A stretch of DNA of 64,000 nt, taken from the NCBI GenBank assembly GCA_026874595.1, contig CM049307.1, forward strand, positions 50,023,178 through 50,087,177. The letters are read 5' to 3'. The notes beneath the pieces were generated by a model. It had not been told where the DNA came from and did no database searches. It was given only the letters and a program-made list of their open reading frames with translations. Position numbers and translations under genes: made by a program. The stretch is from Sipunculus nudus (Eukaryota > Annelida > Sipuncula > Golfingiida > Sipunculidae). This document shows, piece after piece, positions 37,901-55,069 of the stretch. How positions within the stretch are numbered: position 1 is the first letter of the stretch; each line of letters begins with the position of its first letter.

Positions 37901-39213
37901 AAAAATTTTGATCGACAGTTATGTACGTTTCACGTTCTAGAAGGGAGTAGTGCTTCCAATGCCCACCAGACGTCACCCTTTCCAACCACTATTCACTTAG
38001 ACTTGTCATTAGTGGTTCTCAAAGTGAGCTCTTACTAGGTTTTCCACTTTATCATATAGTATTCTGTCTGATAATCAACGTACACCAATTTATATCTATA
38101 TGTATTTTCTAGGAAAATACACAGTTATCCACATATGTATATGTACAACTGTACCCGAATGTACCAATGTAATACCCTGAAAATTAATCCCGTCATATGC
38201 GCGACTGACTTGTATGCCAGTTTCTTCAGTATCAATATTATACCAATAAAACAGATTATGCTACATAGTATTTGTGTCTTCAGTCATAAAAATTCTCTAC
38301 CCTATTACTACATATAGACACACTGTTATGTAATTACCAATCACAGTGCAACCACTGATTCCACAATTTACAACACAAAGTCATTTGTCAACGACAAGTT
38401 TTATTGCTGTCAAGTAAGATAACGAAGTATATCACAAAATAGAATTCAACGCACTTTACAGAAAGCCTTCTGTGTTATCACAGGAGCTCATTTAACACAC
38501 ACGGATTCGCTCTGAGTCTCAGACTGAGGCCGTGTCTTTCTATATACAACTATCTGCTCATATGGCTGTGCCGTCTATTAAAATATCAGCACAGTACTTT
38601 TAATACAATACTATTCAACTGTTGACAGTTTAAATCTTGTTACTCCCGTAGCAATTTGTTCACTGTCAATTTAATTAATCTATCAGTTGGGAGACCCTCA
38701 AATTGATATTTCTAAGGGACACAGTATCAGTGTGACGTCACTCATACAATATCGACCTGTTTGCTGTCTCTCATCGGCTGTAATTCAGACCCAGTCAGGA
38801 ATTCCACTCTTGTCCCACATTACAACGCCATTGTACCGTTTCTTTGCTCTATACCGCTTCCTAAGCCGGTAATACAATTCTCTTAGGTACAACCCGAACT
38901 GGAACGCTGGCTGGATTTTTGGTAATAAGCCGTCAAAAAATTAAGGGAAGGGGGGGGGGATGATACTTAAACGATAGAAAAGAAAACAGGTGATGACAGT
39001 AAACTATAAAAAAACAGTTTAATCAAGAACTTTCGGTAGGTTGCTGTCTATCCCTGTGCTACTTCACAGCAGCTCAATACCGTCTCAGGCTAAGGTATTC
39101 CTCAAAATCACTCTAAAACGACCAGCGTTTAACAAAATATACGATCACAGTAACTGAGAGTCTCGGTGAATAAAATCAATATATATATTAAATATATTAA
39201 ATTAAATATTAAG
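37901..39213. other. Intergenic, no feature recognised
   Basis: Follows the gag end of the gypsy fragment on its 5' side. I looked for a 5' LTR matching sequence near 34.8-35.0 kb and did not see one. Short homopolymer tracts only (GGGGGGGGG near 38950). Confidence 0.5.
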
Positions 39214-39307
39214 TCATTCCTCGGACAGCAGTTATGTTCCATTTCGGCATATCTATAGCCAATCGGCAGCGTGTACCTCCAGTACACTGTGGAGGTTGCC
39301 TGTTCTT
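39214..39307. repeat. Direct repeat left of LINE fragment
   Basis: Contains TTTCGGCATATCTATAGCCA and CAGTACACTGTGGAGGTTGC. A divergent copy lies at 40372-40483 on the other side of the LINE fragment, with the same start (CATTCCTC). Confidence 0.75.
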
Positions 39308-40371
39308 ACAAATATTTATTTCGATAGCGCAGCTTATACAGCATGCAAAAACTTTCCTAAGGCGCTTTACAAATTGTATAGTAGATTATATAATAATTTT
39401 AAGAAATTAAGACATATAAAGATACATACAGATCACCACAGACAAAATATCGTGAAAATGTCCCACATTATTTGTTTGATTTAAAAAAAAAAATTCAACT
39501 GCTTTTTAAATTCTGTTTTGTTTTCAAGGTTCTTTAGTCTCTGTGAAAGAGCATTCCAAAGTCTAAGTCCTGCAATTCTGATAGAACGTTTTGTTGTTAT
39601 GGTTAATTTGCTACCTAGAACTGGAAGATTACAATTCCTTTCTGAACGAAGAGGTCTGACGTGATAAATGTCAATGAGTTCTTTCAAATACTCTGGAGCA
39701 AACCCTTTTAACACATTGAAACAGAATACTTAACATTAAACTGACTTCTCTCAATCAATTTTAACCAATGCAAATTTTTCATATGTCCGCTTATCCTGTC
39801 ATACTTCCTAAGGCAGTATATGACCCTGCATGCCATATATATTGTATTCTCTGTAACCTGTTCAGCTCAGACAGAGTTATTCCCAGAAGCAGAGAGTTAC
39901 AATAGTCCAGTTTTGACATAACCAATGCTTGTACATAATTTTTGCTGTTGGTAAAACAATGAACCTCCGTACTGATGATATTTTTTTAAGTTCAAGATAA
40001 GCACTGCTTGAGATCTGGCTAACAAGTTATTGAAGTGAAAGCCAAGATTACGAACAGACTCATGTGGGGCAATTTGTTCATGCCCAATAACAATTGACGG
40101 TGTGTGAATGATTGACAGACTATGACGTGTTCCAAAGGCAATGAATTCAGTTTTATCATCATTTAACTTAAACATGTTTGTAGCCATCCATTTACGTATG
40201 TCAGCGAGACAACATTGCAACTGAAATGTATGTGTAGCTTGGTCATTTGGAGTTTTAGGACAGAAAGAAATATAAATTTGATGATCAGCTGCATATTCTT
40301 CCATATTCTCTTGATGTTTAGCATACATATCCCAAATGGGTGCTACAAAGAGGTTGAACAATATTTATGTA
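39308..40371 (-). mobile_element. 5'-truncated CR1/L2-like LINE fragment
   Basis: On the - strand, 40361-40000 reads LFVAPIWDMYAKHQENM, YAADHQIYISF (the YADD catalytic motif degraded to YAAD), RKWMATNMFKLNDDKTEFIA and VRNLGFHFNN. From 39714 to 39487 it reads LKGFAPEYLKELIDIYHVRP and IRIAGLRLWNALSQRLKN, the standard LINE C-terminus. Its 3' flank (about 39370-39310 in reverse) has GTAAAGCGCCTTAGG, resembling CR1/L2 tails with the 'aaagcgc' stem, ending in AAATAAATATTT. Confidence 0.85.
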
Positions 40372-40483
40372 GCATTCCTCAGTCCCTATAGGCAAGGGGT
40401 ACACAGCAGGTGTGCTCCACTTCGGCATATCTTTAGCAAATCGCCAGCTTGACCTCCAGCACACTGTGGAGGTGGCCTGTTCC
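40372..40483. repeat. Direct repeat right of LINE fragment
   Basis: Contains CTTCGGCATATCTTTAGCAA and CCAGCACACTGTGGAGGTGG. Partner of 39214-39307. It is about 16 bases longer near its start. Confidence 0.75.
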
Positions 40484-40843
40484 TTGATCTGGATTACTCA
40501 TAAATAATAGTATAACACTGAATTTCTGACCTGATTTCCGGTGAACACTTAAATCTAAATTAGCTGTATTTAATTTTCTTTTATGAAATAAGCTCCAGCT
40601 TCAGCAGTTACCATATTCATTGATTAATAAATAGATTTCCGATTAAACACATGTTCCAGTCCATAAATTTTACGAATCACTCAAAACTAACTTAATTTTC
40701 CTCATATATATCGAACCTATATTGAAAAGCTCTGTGCCTTTATGAGAACAACAGAATCTTATATCTTAATATCTTAATATCTGTATATGTCAGGTGAAAA
40801 TCAGATGCTCAGCGAGGGGTGGGGGGGGGGGCGAACACCCCCA

Positions 40844-40999
40844 GCCTACGGGCCTGCGGCGCAAAATGGCGGCGGTGACAGGCTCTAAAGTTGAACAGTC
40901 CTTAAACGGATGTGATCATCATATAAATAAGAACATGTAGCAACAAGTCTTGATTCTGTTGAGCTCGAATCGGTATCGCCGCCTGGTTATTGTTTCTGG
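40844..40999 (-). pseudogene. Decayed tandem duplicate of DPH7 terminal exon
   Basis: A 156-bp copy of 41027-41179, separated from it by 27 bp. In the exon frame it still reads LVATCS and TVQL, but has an in-frame TAA after QKQ, one inserted codon, and TGG changed to AGG in the last blade (HLW to RLR). It lacks the start of the exon and its splice acceptor, so it is not a functional alternative exon as sequenced. Confidence 0.85.
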
Positions 41000-41067
41000 G
41001 GTTCGTCAAACCCACTTAACACCAAAGCCTACGGGCCTGTGGCGCAAACTGGCGGCGGCGCCGAGCT

Positions 41068-45622
<4,555 letters not shown>

Positions 45623-48439
45623 CTGGAGAGGAATACGAGATAAACTATTGTACATATATTTAATTCACAAATACACATGTAATGATGCAACTATGGCTAT
45701 TAATTATATGATTCTATGGTAAAGGGGAATAGAAAAAAATATTTTTTTTTCACGTTTTGCTGCTAGTGTTACTATGAAATAATCTACTATATGCATAAAA
45801 ATGCAAGTATACAGGTATACCAAAAAACAAGTTACCCATAGGACCTGAAGCTTAGCCGACTAGCATGATAAGTTGGCCTAACAGGAATTTCATCATCTGA
45901 AAGCCAAATTGAGATTAACCTGAGATGAAATCTTGACCTTTGACCTTTGACACCAAAGTTGCCATAGTTCTTCTTAAGTAATGGGTCACACATATGTGAA
46001 GACTGAGTGCTCTCAAGACTGGTCTATACAGGTAGTACAAGAGAAGAATCAGATCAACGTCATGGTCAATATTTTCAAACTCCTCTGAGAACTTTGAGAT
46101 CTTGGAAGAGTTTTAAAAAAGTTTGTCAATCAAATTTGAGGACAGAGTAAAATTTATCACATCAAAAGAAACCCTAGAGATGGTGAGCTCTAATCCGGCT
46201 TATTTGACCTTTGTTAATCAAGGTCAAAGTCGCCAGTTTTATCTTGTAAAAGAGCACTATGGAAACTGGAGTGCAAATCTAATGGGAAAATCTTTACCCA
46301 TGAGGACTAATGAGTGACTGATTGAAAGTTAAGTCGGCACTCGAGCCAGTCACAGATCCGAAAAATCCGGCCCGCACTAGCTCCCTCAGCAACGACCAAG
46401 TTTAACAGATTGAGTCGTTTTTTTTTTTTTTTTTAGTTGATCCCCTCTTGTTTATGGGTCACATTCCTTGAATTCCGCAGAGATGACCTTGAAGATCTGG
46501 TCAGTCAAATTTGAGGGGAAAGTATGCACAATTTATCACGTTCACAAGGTATCCTTAATATTTAAAGTTTTTACTGTATAGCCCTATTACAGGTCAGACG
46601 TCTGTTACTGACGGAAGTGGGGTTGGGGAGGGGGTTAAAAATAAAAAAAAAATAGTTATTAGCATTCTTTTCCATTAATCATCAAAATCAAAGCTAGAGT
46701 AACTCATTAAAAAGTGATTGGGCATGTCTGGATTAACCTGACAAAAAGAAAGCAAATTAGTGTATAAGCAGTATACCCATTATTTCGACATGCGACCTGT
46801 GACAACCAGACTTTTAGTGTTTAGAGCGGAAAAAATGTTTTTGGGCCACGCCCAAATCCTAAAATTATAGTAAGACACCGCTCCATGGTGCGCTCTGAAT
46901 TTATCATACCGCATCACCTCCGCTGCTCGCTCCTGCAGACCGATTTTGATATCATAAACACAGACCCATTTTGTCTGATAATAGACAAAAGAAGAAGTTG
47001 TGCCAAGGAGGTAAAAAAAAGACTACCATTCTGGATTTCAAGAAAGGTCGGAATTATGCACAAGGAGCAAGCATGTTGAAAATAATACTACTGTTTTGTG
47101 CTTAGCAGATTACAAAACTGATCCAACCGGAGATCAAACCTAAAGATATAAGAATAAAGAAGAAAGGAATAAATATCACTTTCAGCAGGTAAAGATGTAC
47201 TTAATTTATATCTGTCAAAACGAAATAGATTGAGGAATTATAGCAAGTGTCGAAGGTCTGAAATAAAACGGCTCCATCACTTAGAGAAGTAGAATTTTAT
47301 AGTGACAAAAAATCCGAATGTTTGAAAACCAAACCAGATACTGAAATATATAGAGGAGTAAGATGACAAAAAAATGTAGATTGTAGATACAATGCTTTGG
47401 TGCTATATTAAAGGCGTAGCAGAAAATGGGGAGCGGGGGGGGGGGGGGATTGATGATGAAAGAAACCGAGGGGTTTCCAATAAAGAATCCTGATAAAAAA
47501 TTGAAGGGGTAGTAAAAAGGAGCCGAGGGGGGTGGGAGATCTTGACTGTGAAACTAGTTTGAAGCAATTAAAATATTTTGACACATCTGATAGGGGAGGG
47601 GGGTTCTAGCCCTGTATATCCGTTACTAGAAGGAAGTTATATTTTTCTCATGGTTATTTCAAAGTAGCAGAATTAACTTAAAAGATACGTATTTCATGAG
47701 CTGTATACCTTGGACAGCTATAAAAACAAACGACCTGCGGGTTACCGCGCTCAGCTGAAGTTGATTGTGAGAATAGTTTTTATAAAAAAAACCTAACATA
47801 ATGGAATGCGGCAAGTTATTTTTTTTAATCATTATTTGAGAAATGCACATGTCTAGATTTGCCTGTGTACTTTTATCGGCTACATGAAAAAGATGCAGGA
47901 GCCTCTCATGATTACATATTTGTATAAATATAGATATCTTACTCAGTGACTGTATTATGCATATAAATCATAAAAAAAGAGAAAGTGCAGATGAATTGAT
48001 CAAAGTATAATAATACACATTTAATTTATTCATTGAAATAAGAGCGTATTAAAAATGATCAAAATTTTTCATTTTCAAATTAGAATAAACCAAATATGAC
48101 AAGCCTGTTAAAACAAGCCAATCATGTAAACATTGCTCTGTGAAACAAATGAAAATTGTGACATGAATTCATTAATTTATGCAATAAGGAAAATTGGAAA
48201 TGAGCCTTAGCATGTATTGTTACGTATAATTATCTTATTTTTTAAATCCTGAACTTTATATATGTGTTTATCAACTAGAATACAGTTAGTCGATAAGTGA
48301 CAAAATCAGAGTAGGACGGGTGAAGGAGGCATGGATGTGTTTACCAACTAGAATACGAGAGGTCGACAAGTGAAGAAAAGAGTAGGACGGGTGGAGGCAT
48401 GGATTTAGTGGCAAGGGGAAATAGAGTGAGATGTGTTGC
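45623..48439. other. Intergenic region upstream of DPH7
   Basis: No gene recognised. At 45934-45955 TGACCTTTGACCTTTGACA extends the DR1-like motif to three half-sites. Diverged copies of a repeat containing 'GATCTGGTCAGTCAAATTTG' (46490) and 'AAAGTTTGTCAATCAAATTT' (46118) occur. Poly-G tracts lie near 46620 and 47434. The DPH7 promoter should be just 5' of 45622, but I see no clear core element. Confidence 0.5.
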
Positions 48440-49560
48440 ATATTAGCATGGGTGTCTGCCACGTAAACATGATTGTAGGTGGCGCTACCTGTTATTTGAA
48501 AGAGAAACTATCCAAGATGTATACATTTGCAACATTTTAGGTGGGAGAGTCAAACCACTGCCGAGTTATGACTCATTTTAACCCTAGGCTGACGAACAGA
48601 TGGACACCTTGCAAAAATAGTTGTTAGTTGGGCAACTAAATTTGTATAAGCTATAGAGTTATGTTAGATATATAGTCATGCAAAATTTCAGGTCTTTAAT
48701 TCGAACCAACCCTGAGATTTTAGCAAGAATGTCTGTACCGTGCGCGTGAACGTAGGTGGCGCCACCTGCCACAAAATCGATCGAGCTATCCAAGATGTAT
48801 ACATATACAAAATTTAAGTATGATAATCAAACAACTGCCAAGATACGAGTGATATTATCCGGCAGCAGACAAACAGATGGACGCTATGGTAAAATTGTTG
48901 CAGGTAGCACCACCAGTTTTGTGTATGATAAAGACAACATGAGATATAAACACATGCAAAATTTCCGGAAGATACGTCAAACCAGTCCTGAGATATTAGC
49001 ATGGGTGTCTGCAGCGTGACCATGAATGTAGGTGGCGCCACCTGTCATAAAGTCAAAAAGATAATCCAGGTTGTATACGCATGCAAAATTTAAAGTGAAT
49101 TTGTCCAACCACTGCAGAGGTATGAGTGATTTTAACCCAAGGCATAAGAACAGATTGACGCTGTGTAAAATGGTTACAGATAGCGCCACAAGATTTTTGA
49201 TTGATAAAGAGATTTGAGATCTATACACATGCATAATTTCTTTAAGATACGTCAAACCAGTCCGAAGATATTAGCATGAATGCTTGCAGCGTGAACGTGT
49301 ATGTAGGTGGCACCACCTGTCATAAAATCAAGAAAGCTATCCAGGATGTATACGCATTGCAAAATTTCAGGTGAATAAGTCCAACCACTGCAGAGATAAA
49401 GTGATTTTAACCCAAGGCAGACGAACAGATGGACGCTGTGCAAAAATGGTTGCAGATGGGGCCACCAGTTTTGCGTATGATATAAAGGTACCAAAAAGCT
49501 ACAGTGGTGCCAAATTCAGCCTTATCGGTCAAACGAGTCCGGAGATATAGTTTAATTTGT
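48440..49560. repeat. About 275-bp tandem repeat, four diverged copies
   Basis: GTAGGTGGCGCCACCTG begins units at about 48477, 48752, 49030 and 49304 (spacing 274-278). Each unit also has CAAACCACTGC, ACAGATGGACGCT and a 'CAAACCAGTCCTGAGATATT' block. The peptides predicted from each copy on the - strand resemble each other only because the DNA does; they contain no recognisable domain. Confidence 0.85.
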
Positions 49561-51039
49561 TAACACAGACGCACAGATGGACGCACTGTAGACATGAAAG
49601 GTCATAGGTCAACGCAAAATGGTTAGTCACTGGTTCACATGTGACCCGATAATTAGGTAAAGTTTCAGAACAAGTGACCCATGGGTCATGACGCTCAGCT
49701 GCCAAGCATGACCTGCGATATCATGGGCTGCAATTCACAATTTCTAGTAAAATTGTTGCAGAACCTATATGCCAATATTGTTTAAACTTTATACATTGCC
49801 ATAAATTCTTATCATATATGTCTGGTTAAAACATAGTGAATGATGGTCTGAGGCAAAATGTATGGTTGTTGAGCTATCAGGAACTAATCCCACAGCTTGC
49901 TCGATACCTGTCAGTCTCAAAAGGAATACCACACAGGCCACATATAAGATCAAAATATAGCAAAAGATCAAGGATATCCATGCAAGAATTATTGTGAAAC
50001 GGGTGCTTCCATATTAATTTTTATTCAATACAAGCCAACTGTACTGAGCTTTCATAAATGATGGTCATATTTATTCAGAAATATTTGACCCAATGCAAGA
50101 TTACATTAATATACATCCCACTTCATTCACTTTAATAGTTCTTGAGATAATATGTTCTATAGGAATTTAAAGATGTCGTCCTGGTGGCCATATTGGATTT
50201 CTGACAGGTCGGAAATTGAACAACAAACATCCTCTAAAAGGGACCAAACATCATTAAAAAATCACAGAAACTGTCCTGGCAAAAGGATTTCTAAAATGGC
50301 TACCTGGCAGACATAATGGTTTTCTGACAAGTCACACATCCTCCAATAAGACACTAATCTTGTAGCAATTGCTTCAAAAAATGTAACAGTTATGAATGTC
50401 CTAAACAATTCAAAAGGCATGATCAGGTTGGAGAGCTCTCATATCAGATTTATGAACATGCAAATGTAAAAAGTGCAAGTCCAATTTGTTTTTATTATCA
50501 GCTTGCTATTCAATGGGGTCAGCAGGGTAGGTAAACTGCAAAACCTAAAAGAAAAGAAATGCAGAAAGCATCACAAAGAGTCTTGTAATCAAATAAAGCC
50601 ACCCTAAATCCAGGTACAGACCCACATATTATCAGAACAAACACTTGCTGGTATATCTGATGATTTGTATAATAATATTCAGATATCTAGAAAACTAAGT
50701 TTATTGCTATGATTCCATGATATAAACTTCAAAATGTTCCCATCATTTTATAAATCAGTAGCTAAACTTAACACTTAACTCTCAGTCTTAATGCCTGGCC
50801 AAAGCATTCCGGCAACAGTGTTTTTGTTATGCACTAATGATATACCCTTATCACTCCATGAGCTGATACAAAAGGGAGTCATATATCACAAGTGTCACTG
50901 ACAATTATGGGCACATAGTGAGATGTACCAGTTATGAGTGCCATATGGTTATATATACAAGAAAACAAGAAAAATAGAGATGGTCTACAAAATAAGTTAT
51001 TGTGAACATCCCTGACCTATGACCTTGGCCTTTTGCCCA
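49561..51039. other. Intergenic, no feature recognised
   Basis: AT-rich spacer between the two tandem-repeat arrays. No open frame resembles a protein family. Confidence 0.5.
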
Positions 51040-51890
51040 CATATCAACTGGATTCTTTCTAAATGATGGGTAACTACTAACCACTTACATCTGGCCGGGT
51101 GTAATTACTTGGCAACCAATGAGTGAATAACTTAGACCTGCAACCTTTAACCTCCTGACCAGCTGACCTCAAAATCAATTAGTTATTTCTTCATGCAAAA
51201 AGACCCATAAATATGAAGTTTGAATCAAATTCAGTGATGCATAGATGTGGTATATGTGAAAAACTGAAGGTTTGGGTTGAACAGTTTCACTTGAAATATG
51301 TTCACAAGCATTTAGAACAATTATGTGACCTTGACCTTTGACCTTTTGAACTCAACATCAATAGGCTTCTTCTCCTCTTGGTACGTAAGCCATATATGAC
51401 AGATGGAAAGTATAGATTGAAAAGTTTGCTGAAAATGACTCCACGCAAGAAGAGGGTGCTGTGAACTTGACCTTTGACCTCAAAATCAACAGGTCTTTTC
51501 CCCTGTTGGCAGAGAAGCGTTATCAGTGCTGAAAGGTTTGGAATGAAAGTTCTAGCTTGAAATGTGTCCACAACCTTTTCAAAGAAGTGGATCCTGTGAC
51601 CCTGACCTTTGACCTTGTGACCTCAACATCTATAGGATTCTTCTCCCACTTAGTAGGTGAGCTATATGTGAAAGATCAAAGAATTGGGATGAAAGGTTTG
51701 GCTTAAAATGCATCCACAGGCTTTTCAAAGAAGTTGGTTCTGTGACCTTGACCTTTGACCTTGTGACCTCAAAATAATTATGGTTCTTCCCCTGTTGGTA
51801 AGTGAGCTGTATGTGAAAGATGGAAGGTTTGGGATGAAAATTTTGGCTAAAAGAATTATTTCTGGGGGTGCAAACACACCCCATAACTTC
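51040..51890. repeat. About 140-bp tandem repeat array 1 with DR1-like motifs
   Basis: Four to five units, each with 'TGTGACCTTGACCTTTGACC', then 'CCTCAAAATCAATAGG', 'TTCTTCCCCTGTTGGTAAGT' and 'GAAAGGTTTGGGATGAAAGG'. TGACCTTTGACCT occurs exactly at 51332, 51468, 51603 and 51749. Followed at about 51990-52050 by an 'ACGGACAGATGGCCGGACGG' stretch common at the ends of such invertebrate repeats. Confidence 0.85.
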
Positions 51891-52059
51891 GAGAATATAG
51901 GTCGCAGTGACCTAATTTCAGGTTTGCAAGATCTTTTTAGAACCTCTAAGACTGCATAGGGTTCATGGCCCTAGCCCCTATGGTTACGATTTGTGCCCTA
52001 CTAACGGACAGATGGCCGGACGGACAGACTGAAGGACGCCGGACAAAGACCCATCGCTA

Positions 52060-53674
52060 TAGCCCAGCATGACTGAAAGTCAGCTGAGCAAAAAATTGGT
52101 CCAGTAGTCTCAGAGTTCTCCGGAAACGATCAGGGCGGCGGCATCCGGTCAAAAACATAGTATCTGCAAAACTTTGTTTTGGCGAGTACAAATAATATAG
52201 TTACCGTTTGAGAAGGCATTTTGATGACCAAGCAATACCACATGGAAAGGATTAAAACAGAAAGAGCTACCCAGTTGTTAAATAAAGTGTTTATTATAAA
52301 TGAAGAATTCCCTGTATTGGCCAACTGACAGTATTAGCGAAAGATGTGACCGTATATTCTTCCCATGCATCAGAGAGGTCAGGGAAACCAGAGTTACTTG
52401 ACCGGTGTATTAGACTGGTTATTGAACTCCACCATGCATGGACAAAGCTCCACTTTCTCACAGAAAGGTCATTCTCATAAAGAGAGTGAAGTGATTTGAC
52501 CCCACAAATATAGAAAGTATATCAGACTCATAATATAGTTGGTTCAAAGGAAGATTTAACATGAACAAATTAAGAACCGAGGGCACGAAAAACGACAATT
52601 ATGTTCACAATAGTTATTTTCTACGTTCTAAAACGAAATACGTGCTAATAAATTTTTTAACTTAAATCTTCAAAACTTTTACATTTTGTGATGCATGTAA
52701 AGTTGTGTTAGAGCTTGCCATAGGGGTTTTATATTGGTAATTTTTGCAGTCTATTTTTAAGATTATACAGGCGGCCTAGTACTTGTTAAGAACCAATTCG
52801 CACATGCCAGCCAATCATTAAACAATCATTCACACTAAGTAAAGGTCACACTCTCAGCAATGTAGACAAAACAAAGTTAACCTGATATATTTTATTATTT
52901 TGTAAATACCTATGACTGAATAAGTTACAATACAGTTCTTGAGAGGTGAATTTTTGGCAGTATTGAACCTGTTGTAGAAAACATATATTTTATGATTTAT
53001 AACAACAATTTATTTATTCAGTTGAGTTCCTGTGCTTGTTTTTTCTGTAGCACAGATAAATATGTCAATCATGTTTGCAAGTAAACAAAATTATAACACT
53101 AAGATGGTTGTGATGCGGAAACTGGATGAATCAGGAATATCAATAACATTAATGTATAAAATATACTACAGACATGATTATATCATGATAATGATTACAA
53201 CATAACACCATAGTGCCATACAATATCAAACTGCACAATTAACCATTTGCCATTCAAAAAGTTTCCCTGTATTGAAGAATTATAGAAAATATTACAGTAA
53301 CACAAAGACAATGTATGATTGTACAAAAAATGGAGCTACCTTTGAGTTGTTTTTTGTTGTAAGAACACAAATTTCTCATTCACCGACTCATAAATTCTGA
53401 TATATTTCAAGTCTATGTCCATGTGTTATAACATTCACACTGCATCCCGAATAAACAATTTACAAGTTAATTATAGTAACCAACTAGGGCATGTTGGACA
53501 AATGAAACATGCAGCAATATGTTGACCACATTTTAGCTAAACCCATAGCAACAAGTACCAAATAATCTTTCATTGTACTTCTTGACTTGTAAATGATGGA
53601 GGAGTTCCATCAAAAGTAAATCTATTCATTAAAGCAGGGCTTTCCTCAATTCGCCTGTTGTTCCATTAAACAAA
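52060..53674. other. Downstream of the CDK2AP1-like gene
   Basis: Probably holds the 3'UTR of the CDK2AP1-like gene. On the - strand, AATAAA-type signals can be read in several AT-rich places (for example around 53450), none decisive. No other gene seen. Confidence 0.4.
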
Positions 53675-54199
53675 TCAAGATCTGGCACTTCGTTCACATT
53701 CCATGAGACATTCTCGCACTAAAATCCTTGCATGCACAATGCCTCTTTTTAGTCTTTCTGCACTGGTTTTACTGCCAGCATATGTGGGGCGAATGTCTTT
53801 ACCCATGTCTTCAATGACCGCTAACAGATGGGCGTATTTACTCTGTGGCTGTGTTTGCTGCATGACTTGCTGTGGCATGATCTGGTGCGGTAGTGCTCGG
53901 GGCAGCTGTGCCTGTAACTGCTGTTGATGTTGCTGCTGCTGTTGCAGCTGTACTGGAACTGGTCCCATGCTTCCTTGCATCTGTGTCATCTGCTGGGCTT
54001 GTTGTGTGAATGCAGAAGGCGGCGGAGTATTTCTGACCTCTACATCTAACCTTGGGGTTCCTGCACCTGACCTCTGCCCGGTGACCTCTGACCTTGGAGT
54101 GCCTGGGTTACTGCTCTGAGTTGCTGGAGAGCTTGTAGATGATTCCATGGTCTCCTCCTCCCCGCCCTGGGACTGACTCGTTTGTGAATGGTTAGACAT
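53675..54199 (-). CDS. CDK2AP1: CDK2AP1/CDK2AP2-like (DOC-1 family) protein with Q-rich N-terminus
   Basis: 174 residues. The C-terminal 56 or so residues ([55 protein letters not shown]) are the conserved DOC-1 domain. It forms a helical dimer, binds CDK2 and is a NuRD subunit in vertebrates, so a nuclear role is expected. The N-terminal two thirds is low complexity: S/T/P-rich, then [13 protein letters not shown] at about residues 90-105. Vertebrate CDK2AP1 is about 115 residues, so this is an expanded form. The start is the ATG at 54199; a 'ttgcag' just upstream at about 54205-54210 may be the acceptor of a 5'UTR intron. The coding sequence is uninterrupted, whereas vertebrate genes are spliced within it. 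CDK2AP1 and CDK2AP2 cannot be told apart here. Confidence 0.92.
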   Translation of the reverse strand: MSNHSQTSQSQGGEEETMESSTSSPATQSSNPGTPRSEVTGQRSGAGTPRLDVEVRNTPPPSAFTQQAQQMTQMQGSMGPVPVQLQQQQQHQQQLQAQLPRALPHQIMPQQVMQQTQPQSKYAHLLAVIEDMGKDIRPTYAGSKTSAERLKRGIVHARILVRECLMECERSARS

Positions 54200-55069
54200 C
54201 TTACTGCAATACACAACAAACACTTCTGGATTTTAAATTTGTTTATTCAGAAAGATTGTTACAGCCAAATTGTCTAAGGTCAAATTTAAGTGGTGAGCAT
54301 ATGAACACAAATATTTCTCAAGAGTGATGAAATAAGTTGATAAATATTTTGCATTCACCCATTCCATATCAAGAAGCCACATGTTACTCTGTTCAGCAAT
54401 ATTCTGTGAATTCTTAACCACTGCCACAGCTACCAAAAAAGTACCAAAATTGTACCTTCATCAACAAATGATACATAATTTGATTATTCAAATGGACAGG
54501 CACTAGCTGATGTAAGTTATGCTAACACCTTACAGTATACACCAAATCTACTGTAAATGTCTTTACTATTTCATCATAATGAAGAAGTTCCCTTTCATCA
54601 TTTTCTGATTCATATTAAATAAATTAATAAAAAACATGTTCTTGCTCTACAACAACCTGAAAGATTGTCTTCGGTTTTATGTCTAATCTTTGTCATATTA
54701 AATTAGGAGTAATCACCTTCAAACAATATTCACATCTATAGGTAATCCTCAGAGGGTATGATTTGTTGTGTCTCAGCCTAATATCACATTACATAATATT
54801 TAGGCATCTTGAGTAAATTCATACAAATTTGAACATGGAACAAGTGACCAATGGGTCAAGATGCTCAACATACAAGCTGAATCGTCACATAGTGAAACAC
54901 ATTTGAATGAAGCACAACATTCCAAAAGAGAATCAATACAAAGCACCTGATTCCAAAACTGAATTTGGGCTTAGATTAATACTTTTTTAAGTCTAAAACA
55001 CAAGCAAACTCAATTTAAGTTAAGAACAAGGGCTCCAATCCCCTTGCATGGGGCATAATTAAAATGGGT

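Noticed and set aside
48756-49494. Series of related - strand ORFs
   Set aside because: Their similarity follows from the 275-bp DNA repeat; frames begin and end at different repeat positions and have no domain.
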